A DNA stretch of 64,000 nt from Pseudomonas frederiksbergensis (GTDB lineage Bacteria > Pseudomonadota > Gammaproteobacteria > Pseudomonadales > Pseudomonadaceae). The notes beneath the pieces are model-generated. The model had not been told where the DNA came from. It worked only from the letters and a program-made list of their open reading frames with translations, and ran no database searches. Positions within the stretch are counted from its first letter, which is position 1. Every line of letters starts with the position of its first letter. Below, piece after piece: positions 1 to 7,651 of the stretch. The position numbers and the translations under genes were made by a program. The stretch is from NCBI RefSeq assembly GCF_900105495.1, contig NZ_FNTF01000001.1:27904-91903 (forward strand). Reading direction: 5' to 3'.

Positions 1-427
1 ACTTGTCATGGTGAATTGCGTAAGTGCTGATCGTGCGCGTCGGTATGCCAGCACGTACCAGGAGTGACAGCGCGTGTTTCCCCGCCCGCGAGCCGTTGCC
101 CTGCAGGTTGCCCTGGTAATCAGCAACCACCGCCACATCGACCCCGCGCTGTTTCGCTGTGATCAATGCTTTCGCTACATCAGGACTGGTAAACACGTAG
201 GCCGAGAGCCTGATCGAGCTGGAGGCTGAATCGATGGTTCGCAGTACCAGGTCGCGGGCAGATCCTTCCGGAGAAAACCCCACCTCGATGCGACGTGCAC
301 CGTCAACATCGACCGCCGCCGCTGAAGGCTGGGCGTCCGTTGACTGGTCCGCCCAGGCAATTGGAGACACCAAGCCTAAGAACGAGGAGAAGGCAAAAAT
401 GCGGACGGCGTGCAACTTAGAAACCAT
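1..427 (-). CDS. PLD-family nuclease, Nuc-like, partial at window edge
   Basis: About 142 codons are visible before the window ends. The protein starts with a signal peptide (VSKLHAVRIFAFSSFLGL... ending near AWA). It continues with a phospholipase D-type core: the strand around SSIRLSAYVF, the helix VAKALITAKQRGVDV, and IHHDK, the start of the first HxK catalytic motif, right at the edge. Secreted Nuc-type endonucleases of this family are encoded beside conjugation genes on plasmids such as pKM101. The ATG at 427 has a strong GGGGAGG ribosome site and overlaps the end of the trbM-like gene by 11 bp, so the two are probably translationally coupled. The second HKD motif lies outside the window. 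Confidence 0.8.
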   Translation of the reverse strand, partial: MVSKLHAVRIFAFSSFLGLVSPIAWADQSTDAQPSAAAVDVDGARRIEVGFSPEGSARDLVLRTIDSASSSIRLSAYVFTSPDVAKALITAKQRGVDVAVVADYQGNLQGNGSRAGKHALSLLVRAGIPTRTISTYAIHHDK

Positions 428-746
428 AGCGCGAGCCTCCCCACTTATCGTTTGCTTGTTTGGCCCCAGCCTGATCATCAACACATTGCGCCACGAAATC
501 ACCGCGAGCAGCGGCAGTGCGTGAAGGACTGAAGTTGCCGTGTTTGAATTTCACGATGCTGAAATAGCGCTTGAGATATTTGTCGCAATCACCGTCGCGG
601 GACATGCCAAGCAGACAGAGAGTTGCCCCGCAAGCATCCTCATCACTGTTTTGCCCATACGAAAAGTCAGTAGGGGGTTGCGCGCCTGCTTGGGCAACAC
701 CGGCAAATGCCAAAGTCGCCAAGAGAGCTAAGAATTTTTTGCGCAT
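417..746 (-). CDS. trbM: TrbM/KikA-type conjugal transfer protein
   Basis: A 109-residue exported protein with an N-terminal signal peptide (MRKKFLALLATLAFAGVAQA). Its core is rich in cysteine (DACGATLCLLG, DGDCDKYLKRYF), which is characteristic of the TrbM/KikA/MpfK family of periplasmic proteins coded with conjugative secretion systems. The ATG at 746 was chosen because AGGAG lies 6 nt upstream; an earlier in-frame codon would lie inside the palindromic operator. It is near the end of the type IV secretion operon, after virB1. The exact molecular role of the family is not settled. Confidence 0.75.
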   Translation of the reverse strand: MRKKFLALLATLAFAGVAQAGAQPPTDFSYGQNSDEDACGATLCLLGMSRDGDCDKYLKRYFSIVKFKHGNFSPSRTAAARGDFVAQCVDDQAGAKQANDKWGGSRYGF

Positions 747-758
747 TAGGATCTCCTT

Positions 759-774
759 TTCTCGCATGCGAGAA
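759..774. promoter_or_regulatory. Palindromic operator copy 1
   Basis: TTCTCGCATGCGAGAA is a perfect 16-bp palindrome, extending to 18 bp as TTTCTCGCATGCGAGAAA at 758-775. It sits just upstream of the ribosome site of the trbM-like gene and just after the end of virB1. Near-identical copies occur at 6946, 11906 and 19586. The likely binder is the KorA/TrfB-type protein at 13725, but this is inferred. Confidence 0.7.
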
Positions 775-775
775 A

Positions 776-1681
776 TCAGTTGATTATCTGTACGAATGAA
801 GGGGCCGTTTGTTCCTGCTGCACGGGCACTGCCGCTGGCTCAGCATTAGCTGTCGGAGCGTCGAAGGCTGTGAACTTCCGTTTCTCATCGGGCGCATCAC
901 CGGTATCCAACTGGACCTGAATCTGCGACTTCTGCTGCGCTTGAGGCTGTGCCTGTGCTATCGCCTGACCGTTTCCATCCGTGAAGGTCAACCACGGCCC
1001 TGCAGGCTGCTCAGAGGCTCCCTGAGCGCGCTTGCGCGCTTTAGAGGGTGACTTGGTGCTAGCGATTACAGGAATGGCTTGCGTGGCTTCCTGTACGTCG
1101 AACGCGGGCACAATCGGATCATCAGCCGTTGGTTTACTTGCACGGTCGACCACCCTTTCGACGTAGGACATTCCACCAGGGCTATCAGCATCGAAGCCAA
1201 GCCGCTCGTTACCGCTGTAATACATGGAAGTCGCTTTCAAAAGAGCTTCTTGTTCAGTAGCACTTGTTTTGAGCGCTTGGGTGTAATACTCAGTGAACAA
1301 CTTGCTGATGGCCTGCAGGTTACGGCACGGTTCGAACACATCCTGATAGCTCAGGCCCCGGGCTCGCATGTTGGTCATCAACAATTGGCCCAGGCCCATC
1401 GCGTAGCGATGGCCGTCACGTTCCAATTTCTCCGCTGTGGCAATTGCTTCACTCAGGGACTTGGGCTGACGCTCAAGGCGAGTACCAACCACACCAATGG
1501 CATATGGGTTGAATGACGACTCATTACCGATCAAGGCTTTTAGCGTCGACGCATGGACGTTTGGCGCGCACTTAGCGGCCAAATCTGAAAAGCGTTGTTG
1601 CTGGGTTTCTTCTGCGGCAACGTGGCCGACAAGGCAGGCCGATGCAAGGATGGCCAGCGCGAATTTAGGCAGCTTTTGCAT
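776..1681 (-). CDS. virB1: VirB1-type lytic transglycosylase
   Basis: A 301-residue protein with a signal peptide (MQKLPKFALAILASACLVG) followed by an SLT-type transglycosylase domain. The catalytic glutamate is visible in ALIGNESSFNPYAIG, with the supporting GLGQLL and YYSGN segments downstream. It would open peptidoglycan locally so that the conjugation apparatus can assemble in the periplasm. The C-terminal third is low-complexity and rich in Gln, Ala and Pro, as in many VirB1 proteins. The ATG at 1681 has GGAGGTGCAAT in front and overlaps the end of virB11 by 17 bp. A longer reading from 1714 lacks a good ribosome site. Confidence 0.85.
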   Translation of the reverse strand: MQKLPKFALAILASACLVGHVAAEETQQQRFSDLAAKCAPNVHASTLKALIGNESSFNPYAIGVVGTRLERQPKSLSEAIATAEKLERDGHRYAMGLGQLLMTNMRARGLSYQDVFEPCRNLQAISKLFTEYYTQALKTSATEQEALLKATSMYYSGNERLGFDADSPGGMSYVERVVDRASKPTADDPIVPAFDVQEATQAIPVIASTKSPSKARKRAQGASEQPAGPWLTFTDGNGQAIAQAQPQAQQKSQIQVQLDTGDAPDEKRKFTAFDAPTANAEPAAVPVQQEQTAPSFVQIIN

Positions 1682-2693
1682 ATTGCACCTCCGTGATGAA
1701 ACGACGGCCATCAAAGCCGTATTCCCACTGGATCACTACGTCGATCAGGTGACGTGAGAATTCCACAAGTTGGTTTTTGGTCATGTCAGAGCCGCCACGC
1801 GATGCCATCGACGCAAGCCGGTCAAACATCAGGTCGGGGCTGTCCGAGTGGATAGTGCTGAATGAACCGCTATGGCCGGTGTTCAGCAATTCAAGATAGG
1901 GGTAAGCCTCAGCACCGCGAAGCTCGCCCATGATTGCGCGGTCAGGCGTAAGACGAAGAATCGACTCAAGGTGATCAAACGGCGTGACCCGCGCTTTGCC
2001 TTGGCCACCACGGGAATAGATCAAATGAACCACGTTCTCGCTTTTGAGACGGATCTCGCGGGTATCTTCGATTGTGACGATCCGCTCATTAGGGTCTACA
2101 TGCTGCAACAGCATGTTGAGGAAGGTGCTTTTGCCCGCGTTTGTCCCTGCCGAAATCATGATGTTTTTGTGGGCCTTGACGCACCCAATGAAAAATTCCG
2201 ACCAGCGCTTGGCGCGGTACAACTCGACCAGGTGATCATCGCTGTACTGATCTGGCGTGCGTGCCTCGTTGATCTGGTCAAACGCTCCCGAAGCGATGTA
2301 TTGGTCCATCGTCAGCTGAACGCGGCCAGGTTTACGAATACAGACGATGCCGCCGATATGTTGCTCAACGGCAGGCGCAAGCACGCACTGGACCCGATAG
2401 TCGCCACGTTCCGAGTCCGCTACGTGGTCGCTCATGTCCATAGGGATGCGACCGGACAGGATCGGCGCATAAGCGTTGACCTCTTGCTCTGTATGCGCCG
2501 CAATCAACTCGGCCAGCGACTTGATCAGCGGAAGGGTGACGCCATCCACAACGACTGGGCGCATGAACCGGCTACCGCGATACGCGGCCCATACGTTGCC
2601 TGGACCATTAATAGCGATCTCGGATACCGCTGGGTCATCGAGCAGGAAATCAAAACTGCGCAGCTTTTGGCGGAACGAAGCAATCTCAGACAT
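1665..2693 (-). CDS. virB11: VirB11-type hexameric ATPase
   Basis: A 342-residue secretion ATPase of the VirB11/TrbB family, acting at the cytoplasmic face to power pilus assembly and substrate transfer. The Walker A motif is visible as ISAGTNAGKSTFLN. The Asp box follows as IVTIEDTREI, and the Walker B/His-box region as IMGELRGAEAYPYLELLNTGHSGSFSTIHS. The length is normal for the family. It follows virB10 with a 9-bp gap. No defects are seen. Confidence 0.93.
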   Translation of the reverse strand: MSEIASFRQKLRSFDFLLDDPAVSEIAINGPGNVWAAYRGSRFMRPVVVDGVTLPLIKSLAELIAAHTEQEVNAYAPILSGRIPMDMSDHVADSERGDYRVQCVLAPAVEQHIGGIVCIRKPGRVQLTMDQYIASGAFDQINEARTPDQYSDDHLVELYRAKRWSEFFIGCVKAHKNIMISAGTNAGKSTFLNMLLQHVDPNERIVTIEDTREIRLKSENVVHLIYSRGGQGKARVTPFDHLESILRLTPDRAIMGELRGAEAYPYLELLNTGHSGSFSTIHSDSPDLMFDRLASMASRGGSDMTKNQLVEFSRHLIDVVIQWEYGFDGRRFITEVQYAKAA

Positions 2694-2702
2694 GGAAAAA
2701 CC

Positions 2703-3986
2703 TCAGTTAATGAATTTCACGCCGCCGTTGTCAGCCTCTTTGGCTTCCTCGGCGAACTGTTCGGTGAAGTCCAAATCACGCTGCAGGTAGATCACCACGC
2801 GTGAGCCATGAGGAACGGTGACTGTTGGTTGAATGTTTGCGTACCGGCTAAGAATGGTTTGCGAGGACTCAGCAGCAGCCTGTTGCACTTCAGTACGGTA
2901 CTGAGAGGCCGAGTTTTCTTGATCACCAGAGGAAACGCCGGAGTTGGAGGCACCCGCGCCGATGATCGAGACAGCAGCAGCAACACCGAAGATCTGCGCC
3001 CAGTGGTTATCAACGACACCACCCTGGCCAGCGGAGCCCAGCTGATCAGAGCCAGCGCTATCCAAAGCAATTTCCATTGCACGACGCCCCGGCAACTTGG
3101 GCATACGCAACCAGTTCCAAACGGTGAACAGGCGCTCTTGACCAGGTGAAAGACTGGCGTTGTAGCTTCCGCATACCGAAGACCCCCAAGGGATCATTAC
3201 GCGGCGACCCTCCGCTGCATAAACGTCCTGTGCAGTGGTTACGCAAATCTGACCTGGCAATTGACTCTGCGCACGGGGCTGCAAAGTCGCCTCGATTGCA
3301 GCGCCCTGCAGAACCTTGTACTGCAAATTCTCCAGAGCCCGAGCTTTCGCCACCGGCACGCCGGTGGAGTAAGTCGACGATGCGAAATTCTCGTTTGCAT
3401 TGCGGGAGACGCGCCCGGAATTACCCGAGTTACCGCCCAGCAACGACCCACCGGCTGGTGGTTGAGCTGGATCTTGATCGTCACGACCTTGCGCAAAACC
3501 ATCGTCCTTTGCAGTTGCAAAGATCGCCGAGCGTTGACGCGCAGCGAGCATCTTTTTGCGCGCAACTTCTTCTTGAAATTCCAACGCTTGCCGCTGCTTT
3601 TCAGCTTCGCTCAAACCCTCTTGGTTGGTCTGACGCTCAGCTGTTGAACGGGGTGTGTCAGCTGGGGCGCCCGGCTCCCCATCGTTGCTAACTGGCTTTA
3701 CCTTCGCCGCTTCGCGCTTGGGAGTAGGGTCTTGGACCTTCCGGCGCTCAGCAGCGACAATCTCATCGTTTTTTGCTGGGGCAGCTGGTTCACCACTGTC
3801 ATGCTTGAGCCAGTAAACGAAACCACACGCCACAACTGCTGCGCCAATCATAAGAACGCCGCTGCGCTTTCCACCAGAACCAGCCTTTAGCATCGAGTTC
3901 GATTGCGACTCGTTCCACTCGGCCATTTCTTCTTCGCGGGTTTTGTCCGCTTGCTGATCAGTTGGTTTGATAGGTTCCTTCGCCAT
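2703..3986 (-). CDS. virB10: VirB10-type core-complex protein
   Basis: A 427-residue inner-to-outer membrane bridging subunit. It has a cytoplasmic N-terminus, one membrane segment near residues 42-62 (SGVLMIGAAVVACGFVYWL), a charged and proline-rich periplasmic linker, and the TrbI/VirB10 C-terminal domain. That domain contains segments such as VLQGAAIEATLQ, MIPWGSSVCGSY and VTVPHGSRVVIYLQRDLDF. Together with VirB9 and the lipoprotein it would form the outer-membrane core channel. It ends 9 bp before virB11 and starts 2 bp after virB9 ends. Confidence 0.92.
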   Translation of the reverse strand: MAKEPIKPTDQQADKTREEEMAEWNESQSNSMLKAGSGGKRSGVLMIGAAVVACGFVYWLKHDSGEPAAPAKNDEIVAAERRKVQDPTPKREAAKVKPVSNDGEPGAPADTPRSTAERQTNQEGLSEAEKQRQALEFQEEVARKKMLAARQRSAIFATAKDDGFAQGRDDQDPAQPPAGGSLLGGNSGNSGRVSRNANENFASSTYSTGVPVAKARALENLQYKVLQGAAIEATLQPRAQSQLPGQICVTTAQDVYAAEGRRVMIPWGSSVCGSYNASLSPGQERLFTVWNWLRMPKLPGRRAMEIALDSAGSDQLGSAGQGGVVDNHWAQIFGVAAAVSIIGAGASNSGVSSGDQENSASQYRTEVQQAAAESSQTILSRYANIQPTVTVPHGSRVVIYLQRDLDFTEQFAEEAKEADNGGVKFIN

Positions 3987-3988
3987 GG

Positions 3989-4780
3989 TTATGCCCCTCC
4001 CCCATCACGCGCACCCCGAGTAACAGTGCGTTTATACGGATTCGAAAGGTTTTCAACGCAGATGTAGGAATTGCCGCTGCGCACCACGAACATGCTGGCC
4101 AGGCGCTGAACCACCCAATACTCACCCTCGCGGCGAGCATTGACCATCGCCTCGGTGCCATCAGGCAGCACGCGGTAAAACTGCGGGAGATCCGCACCCT
4201 TCTTCATCAAAAACTTGGTGAACTGACCATCATCCATAACGCCCTGCAGGCCGATGGCTTCTTTGTCACCCGAATAGCCGTAGTTGATGTTCGGGGAAGA
4301 AGGAGTACCGGTGCTGGTGACTGGCCCAGTAGCCGCAGGCGCTGGGGTTTCCGCTGCATCGTTAAACGATGTGACACGGCTGGTCGGATAAACGAATCGG
4401 ATCAAGTACGACTGACTTGTTTTCGCCTTCGTACTGTTGAGCTGAAAGTAATACGTCCGCTTGGATGTAATCACCGTCATGTTTGTGTCTGCATTGTCTT
4501 CCACGGGCTTCAAGAAAACCCGGTTACGGAATGGCATGCTCTGCCAGGAAATCGTGTCACCAAGTGCTACGACCTTGACCATTTCATCCGCTTCGAACTC
4601 AATGGATGTTTGGTATCCGTAAGTGCCGACCAGTTCGTAAATTTGGTTTGGGTCATAGGGCACTTGTTTGACACGGTTGTCAGAGGACAGAGCCCTCGGC
4701 AACTTTGCAGCTAGTGCATTAAATGCACACAAAGCCAAACTCAGGGTAATAGCTGTCGGTAGAACGAACTGTTTTTTCAT
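3989..4780 (-). CDS. virB9: VirB9-type outer-membrane core protein
   Basis: A 263-residue exported protein with a signal peptide (MKKQFVLPTAITLSLALCAFNALAA). The two-domain TrbG/VirB9 layout is recognisable: an N-terminal beta domain (YELVGTYGYQTSIEF, ALGDTISWQSMPFRNRVFLKP) and a C-terminal domain (INYGYSGDKEAIGLQGVMDDGQFTKFLM). The C-terminal part contacts VirB10 and the lipoprotein in known core complexes. It lies between virB8 and virB10, the canonical position. Confidence 0.9.
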   Translation of the reverse strand: MKKQFVLPTAITLSLALCAFNALAAKLPRALSSDNRVKQVPYDPNQIYELVGTYGYQTSIEFEADEMVKVVALGDTISWQSMPFRNRVFLKPVEDNADTNMTVITSKRTYYFQLNSTKAKTSQSYLIRFVYPTSRVTSFNDAAETPAPAATGPVTSTGTPSSPNINYGYSGDKEAIGLQGVMDDGQFTKFLMKKGADLPQFYRVLPDGTEAMVNARREGEYWVVQRLASMFVVRSGNSYICVENLSNPYKRTVTRGARDGGGA

Positions 4781-4804
4781 GATTAGTTTCCTTGTGGGAA
4801 TGAA

Positions 4805-5470
4805 TTACTGGCGGCTCAGTTCTTCACTCTTACGGTATAAAGTTGCCAAGGTGCCAAACGGGTTTTCCCAACGATCACCCAAGGCTCTAGGGATCATCGT
4901 GTGTGCAACCTTTATAGTTGCCAGGTAGGAAGTAACCCTTGGCTCTTTGTCACCCCACTTGTGATTGGTTGAAATGAATATCACCTGATACTCATCGCCA
5001 ATCTTGTTCATGCGCTTGGGTTGGGCTTCGATCCAGTCGTTTTCCCCGAGCGATGCGTATGGATTGCGCGCGTTATCGGGGCTGATCTCCTTCTCATATT
5101 CGACAGCGACATTGCGGGTCATGTACGTGTGGCAGGTATCGGACAGCTGTTGCTTGCGCCGAGGGTCAAAGGTGTTACAAGCACGAATGAAATCAAACAG
5201 AACGCCTTCGATGACAGCCTGCTCTTTGTCGACGTTTTCCGCCGTAACCGTGCGCTGCTTGAGCACTTCATTATCGGCGCCGATCACCGTCACCACATTG
5301 ACGAACGTCTTTGTTTCAGCCAGGAACGCGATGGCTATGGTCGACCCCACCAGGGCTAGTGCGAAGGCACCGTTCAGAAAGTAACTACGGTTACGTTCTT
5401 GTTTTACCTTCTTGTGTTCGAGTTGACGCTGACGGCGCGCAATCTCATCTTTCTTTAATGTCTTGTCCAT
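4805..5470 (-). CDS. virB8: VirB8-type inner-membrane assembly factor
   Basis: A 221-residue bitopic protein with a charged cytoplasmic tail, one membrane helix near residues 30-50 (FLNGAFALALVGSTIAIAFLA) and an NTF2-like periplasmic domain typical of VirB8. Segments such as DFIRACNTFDPRRKQQLSDTC and VIFISTNHKWGDKEPRVTSY are recognisable. VirB8 nucleates core assembly. The start at 5470 is 4 bp before the end of virB6 at 5474. Confidence 0.9.
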   Translation of the reverse strand: MDKTLKKDEIARRQRQLEHKKVKQERNRSYFLNGAFALALVGSTIAIAFLAETKTFVNVVTVIGADNEVLKQRTVTAENVDKEQAVIEGVLFDFIRACNTFDPRRKQQLSDTCHTYMTRNVAVEYEKEISPDNARNPYASLGENDWIEAQPKRMNKIGDEYQVIFISTNHKWGDKEPRVTSYLATIKVAHTMIPRALGDRWENPFGTLATLYRKSEELSRQ

Positions 5471-5473
5471 TGC

Positions 5474-6337
5474 TTATTTCCCCAATCCTACGGTTCGCAA
5501 TGCCATCATCGCCAGTGAAGAACCACCGACTGTTGCGCTGGTAGCAATCGCAGCTGCCCACCCACGAACTTGCAACAAGCAGATGATCAACACGCCTTCA
5601 ACGATGATAAGAGTTCCCCATTGTTGAGCGGTGATCAATGCAGCATCCGAAATGGTGGCTGTATTGGCGATCTCATCAATTGCTTGGCCGAAAATCGCAT
5701 AACCAAAACGAACAATCGCGATGGACAATATGTAGATCAGCGATAAGTTCAGCATTTTGCTAAACCAGCTCATTGTCCATTGCCGCGTTTGTTCGAAAAA
5801 TATGAAACCGAGCAGTATTGGCAATATGCACATAATTATTGCTGCGCCAAACTTGGCAATCAGCATATTCAGGATTGCAGCGATAAACAGAATGCAGTTC
5901 ACCATAAACAAACCGGAACCCATGATGATCATGCCAAACTGACGCCAGCTAACGTTCATCAGCGTGCTTGCAACCTGTCCGACATTCACATAAAGCGCGT
6001 CAAGCATTGAAGTGCTATCAACACCTCGGCTCATGATTTGTGCCGCAATGGTTTCAGTCCAAGTACCCCAAATCTGATAGAGCGCCGACCCACCCGTTGA
6101 CCAATTAAGCGTCAGGAAGACCATAAACGTGAGCATTGCCCGTTTAACAATGTCCCACGGCGCAACAGAGATTTTGCCGTTATAGGTCTGAATACCCAGG
6201 ACTGCCCAATATGCGACGGCGATTGTCCAGACCAGAGGCTCTACCAAGCCAGCGAGATTTGGGAAGACCTCGGCGACAAAGCTAGTTGTCACCTCATCGG
6301 TCGCCCCAATCAGGCCCTTGAGGGTTAGGTCCGCCAT
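5474..6337 (-). CDS. virB6: VirB6-type polytopic membrane channel protein
   Basis: A 287-residue integral membrane protein with about five to six hydrophobic segments, for example LVWTIAVAYWAVLGI, MLTFMVFLTLNW, IIMGSGLFMVNCILFIAAILNMLIA and IIMCILPILLGFIFF. This is the TrbL/VirB6 pattern. The segment FEQTRQWTMSWFSKMLNLSLIYI resembles the conserved Trp-rich loop of VirB6. It is predicted to form part of the inner-membrane translocation path. Its start overlaps the end of the small upstream membrane-protein gene by 13 bp. Confidence 0.88.
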   Translation of the reverse strand: MADLTLKGLIGATDEVTTSFVAEVFPNLAGLVEPLVWTIAVAYWAVLGIQTYNGKISVAPWDIVKRAMLTFMVFLTLNWSTGGSALYQIWGTWTETIAAQIMSRGVDSTSMLDALYVNVGQVASTLMNVSWRQFGMIIMGSGLFMVNCILFIAAILNMLIAKFGAAIIMCILPILLGFIFFEQTRQWTMSWFSKMLNLSLIYILSIAIVRFGYAIFGQAIDEIANTATISDAALITAQQWGTLIIVEGVLIICLLQVRGWAAAIATSATVGGSSLAMMALRTVGLGK

Positions 6338-6729
6338 GGATTCGATGCCCCGTACACAGACTTGAAGTGCGTGATGACCTCGGAAGAACGGAAGTCATCA
6401 GCGCCAAGTGCCACACCCGTTTCGGCTTTGATCTCTTTCGACGTTTTGTCGATGCAGCCAGCGACCAGGCCCCCTTTATACGATGGGCTCTTCATGTAGA
6501 TCTCGGCGAAGCATGTCCCCGGAAACCACCTGGCCACATCAGCTTTAGTGGCTTTCAACAACGGGTTGCCAGAGGACGCTTCGATCCGTACTGGAGCATC
6601 GCCATTGGAAGCCGCAGGAGCCTCACTACCGAACTGAAAGGTGGTGGTGTTGACGTAGATGATGGTCCCCACAACAAAACCGGCGACGATCACGCACACG
6701 GTGTTGGTGACGGTGAAGAACTTAGACAT
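6325..6729 (-). CDS. Small membrane-anchored protein of the secretion operon, function unknown
   Basis: A 134-residue protein I cannot assign to a named family. A single N-terminal membrane helix (VTNTVCVIVAGFVVGTIIYV) is followed by a soluble periplasmic domain with two cysteines (GTCFAEIYM, VAGCIDKTSKE) that could form a disulfide. The ATG at 6729 follows AGGAGG. It overlaps the lipoprotein gene (8 bp) and virB6 (13 bp), so it is tightly coupled with them. Its position between the VirB7-like lipoprotein and VirB6 suggests a system-specific assembly or entry-exclusion role, which is inference only. Confidence 0.7.
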   Translation of the reverse strand: MSKFFTVTNTVCVIVAGFVVGTIIYVNTTTFQFGSEAPAASNGDAPVRIEASSGNPLLKATKADVARWFPGTCFAEIYMKSPSYKGGLVAGCIDKTSKEIKAETGVALGADDFRSSEVITHFKSVYGASNPWRT

Positions 6730-6934
6730 TGCGGGCCTCCTTGGCCTGAATAACGAAAGGCTTGAACTCACACGCGCATGGCGACTTTTCGATCTTGCCG
6801 GTGTTGGTTACACAGCCCGACGCGGCCGATACGATGACTAGCAGCAGCATGAACTTGCCAAACCGGTAGAACAGCCACAGAGGCCCCCAGGCCGGTACGG
6901 TGAGGATCTTGAGAATCAGCCAAAGAGTTTTCAT
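6722..6934 (-). CDS. VirB7-like small lipoprotein
   Basis: A 70-residue protein with a long hydrophobic N-terminal part and a lipobox (VSAASGC, lipidated Cys near residue 41), followed by a short mature tail with two more cysteines. The length, lipobox and position between VirB5 and VirB6 suggest the VirB7 or EexN (entry exclusion) class. The signal part is unusually long and carries two hydrophobic stretches. A palindromic operator copy and AGGAGATC lie just upstream. Confidence 0.65.
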   Translation of the reverse strand: MKTLWLILKILTVPAWGPLWLFYRFGKFMLLLVIVSAASGCVTNTGKIEKSPCACEFKPFVIQAKEARNV

Positions 6935-6945
6935 GTGATCTCCTT

Positions 6946-6961
6946 TTCTCGCACGCGAGAA
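6946..6961. promoter_or_regulatory. Palindromic operator copy 2
   Basis: TTCTCGCACGCGAGAA lies in the gap between virB5 and the lipoprotein gene, directly upstream of the lipoprotein ribosome site. It has a single central mismatch relative to the copies at 759 and 11906. The last base touches the virB5 stop region. Being inside an operon, it may serve an internal promoter or act as an RNA hairpin or roadblock. Confidence 0.65.
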
Positions 6962-7651
6962 TTAGTCTTTTTTCCAACGGAAGAACTGTTCGTTCTGCGA
7001 CGTTGCTTGGTTTTCCTGATTAGCCAGGTTCGTCTGCAGGTTCATGTTCAACGCCTGCAGCTTTGACTGGGCCGAAGTGAGCATCCCGTTTTCAGTGGCG
7101 ATCCGGTTTTGCAGATCGGCGGCATCCTTCGCGTTGGTGGTGTTATCCACTTGCATTGAAAGGGTGGTCAGGTTGTTCAAGTGAACCTGTACCTCGCTGT
7201 ACAGCGCCTCACCGGCAGACATGGCGGCAACGACAGAGTTAGAGCTGAGCTGGTAGCCCCGTGCCCGGTTGCTGTCAGGATTGGCGAACAGCTCTTGCGG
7301 CAAGGTGTTGACCAGTTCCTCGTAATACGACTGCTTGCTGCCGTAGGCACCAGAGTTCTGACGCGAAACCACTTCTTGCCAGGAACCGGGAACCACCGAT
7401 GCAGAGTTGATCGAATCGCTCAGGCCGATAGCGCCACGGCCATAGGAACCGCGCATGTTGTTCATAATGTCGGTTTGCGTTTCGTACTGCTGTTTCAGCA
7501 CCTTGTATTGCTCACGCAGCTCCGCAAGGTTTTGAGCCAGTCCAGCCCAGGTGCCCGCGTCGCCAGTTGGCACGCCTGTTGCGCCTGCCTGACCGGTAAT
7601 TGCCATGGATACGGCAATGGCCAAACTCAGTTTCTTTATCGTCTTCATCAT
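6962..7651 (-). CDS. virB5: VirB5-type minor pilus subunit
   Basis: A 229-residue exported protein with a signal peptide (MMKTIKKLSLAIAVSMAITGQAGA) and a mostly helical mature part. That part contains long coiled-coil-like segments (LAQNLAELREQYKVLKQQYE and LQNRIATENGMLTSAQSKLQ), as expected for TraC/VirB5 proteins at the pilus tip. The start overlaps the virB4 stop in an ATGA arrangement. Confidence 0.85.
   Translation of the reverse strand: MMKTIKKLSLAIAVSMAITGQAGATGVPTGDAGTWAGLAQNLAELREQYKVLKQQYETQTDIMNNMRGSYGRGAIGLSDSINSASVVPGSWQEVVSRQNSGAYGSKQSYYEELVNTLPQELFANPDSNRARGYQLSSNSVVAAMSAGEALYSEVQVHLNNLTTLSMQVDNTTNAKDAADLQNRIATENGMLTSAQSKLQALNMNLQTNLANQENQATSQNEQFFRWKKD

Noticed and set aside
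1872..2804. 310-codon plus-strand open frame opposite virB11
   Set aside because: Shadow of virB11, which has complete ATPase motifs.
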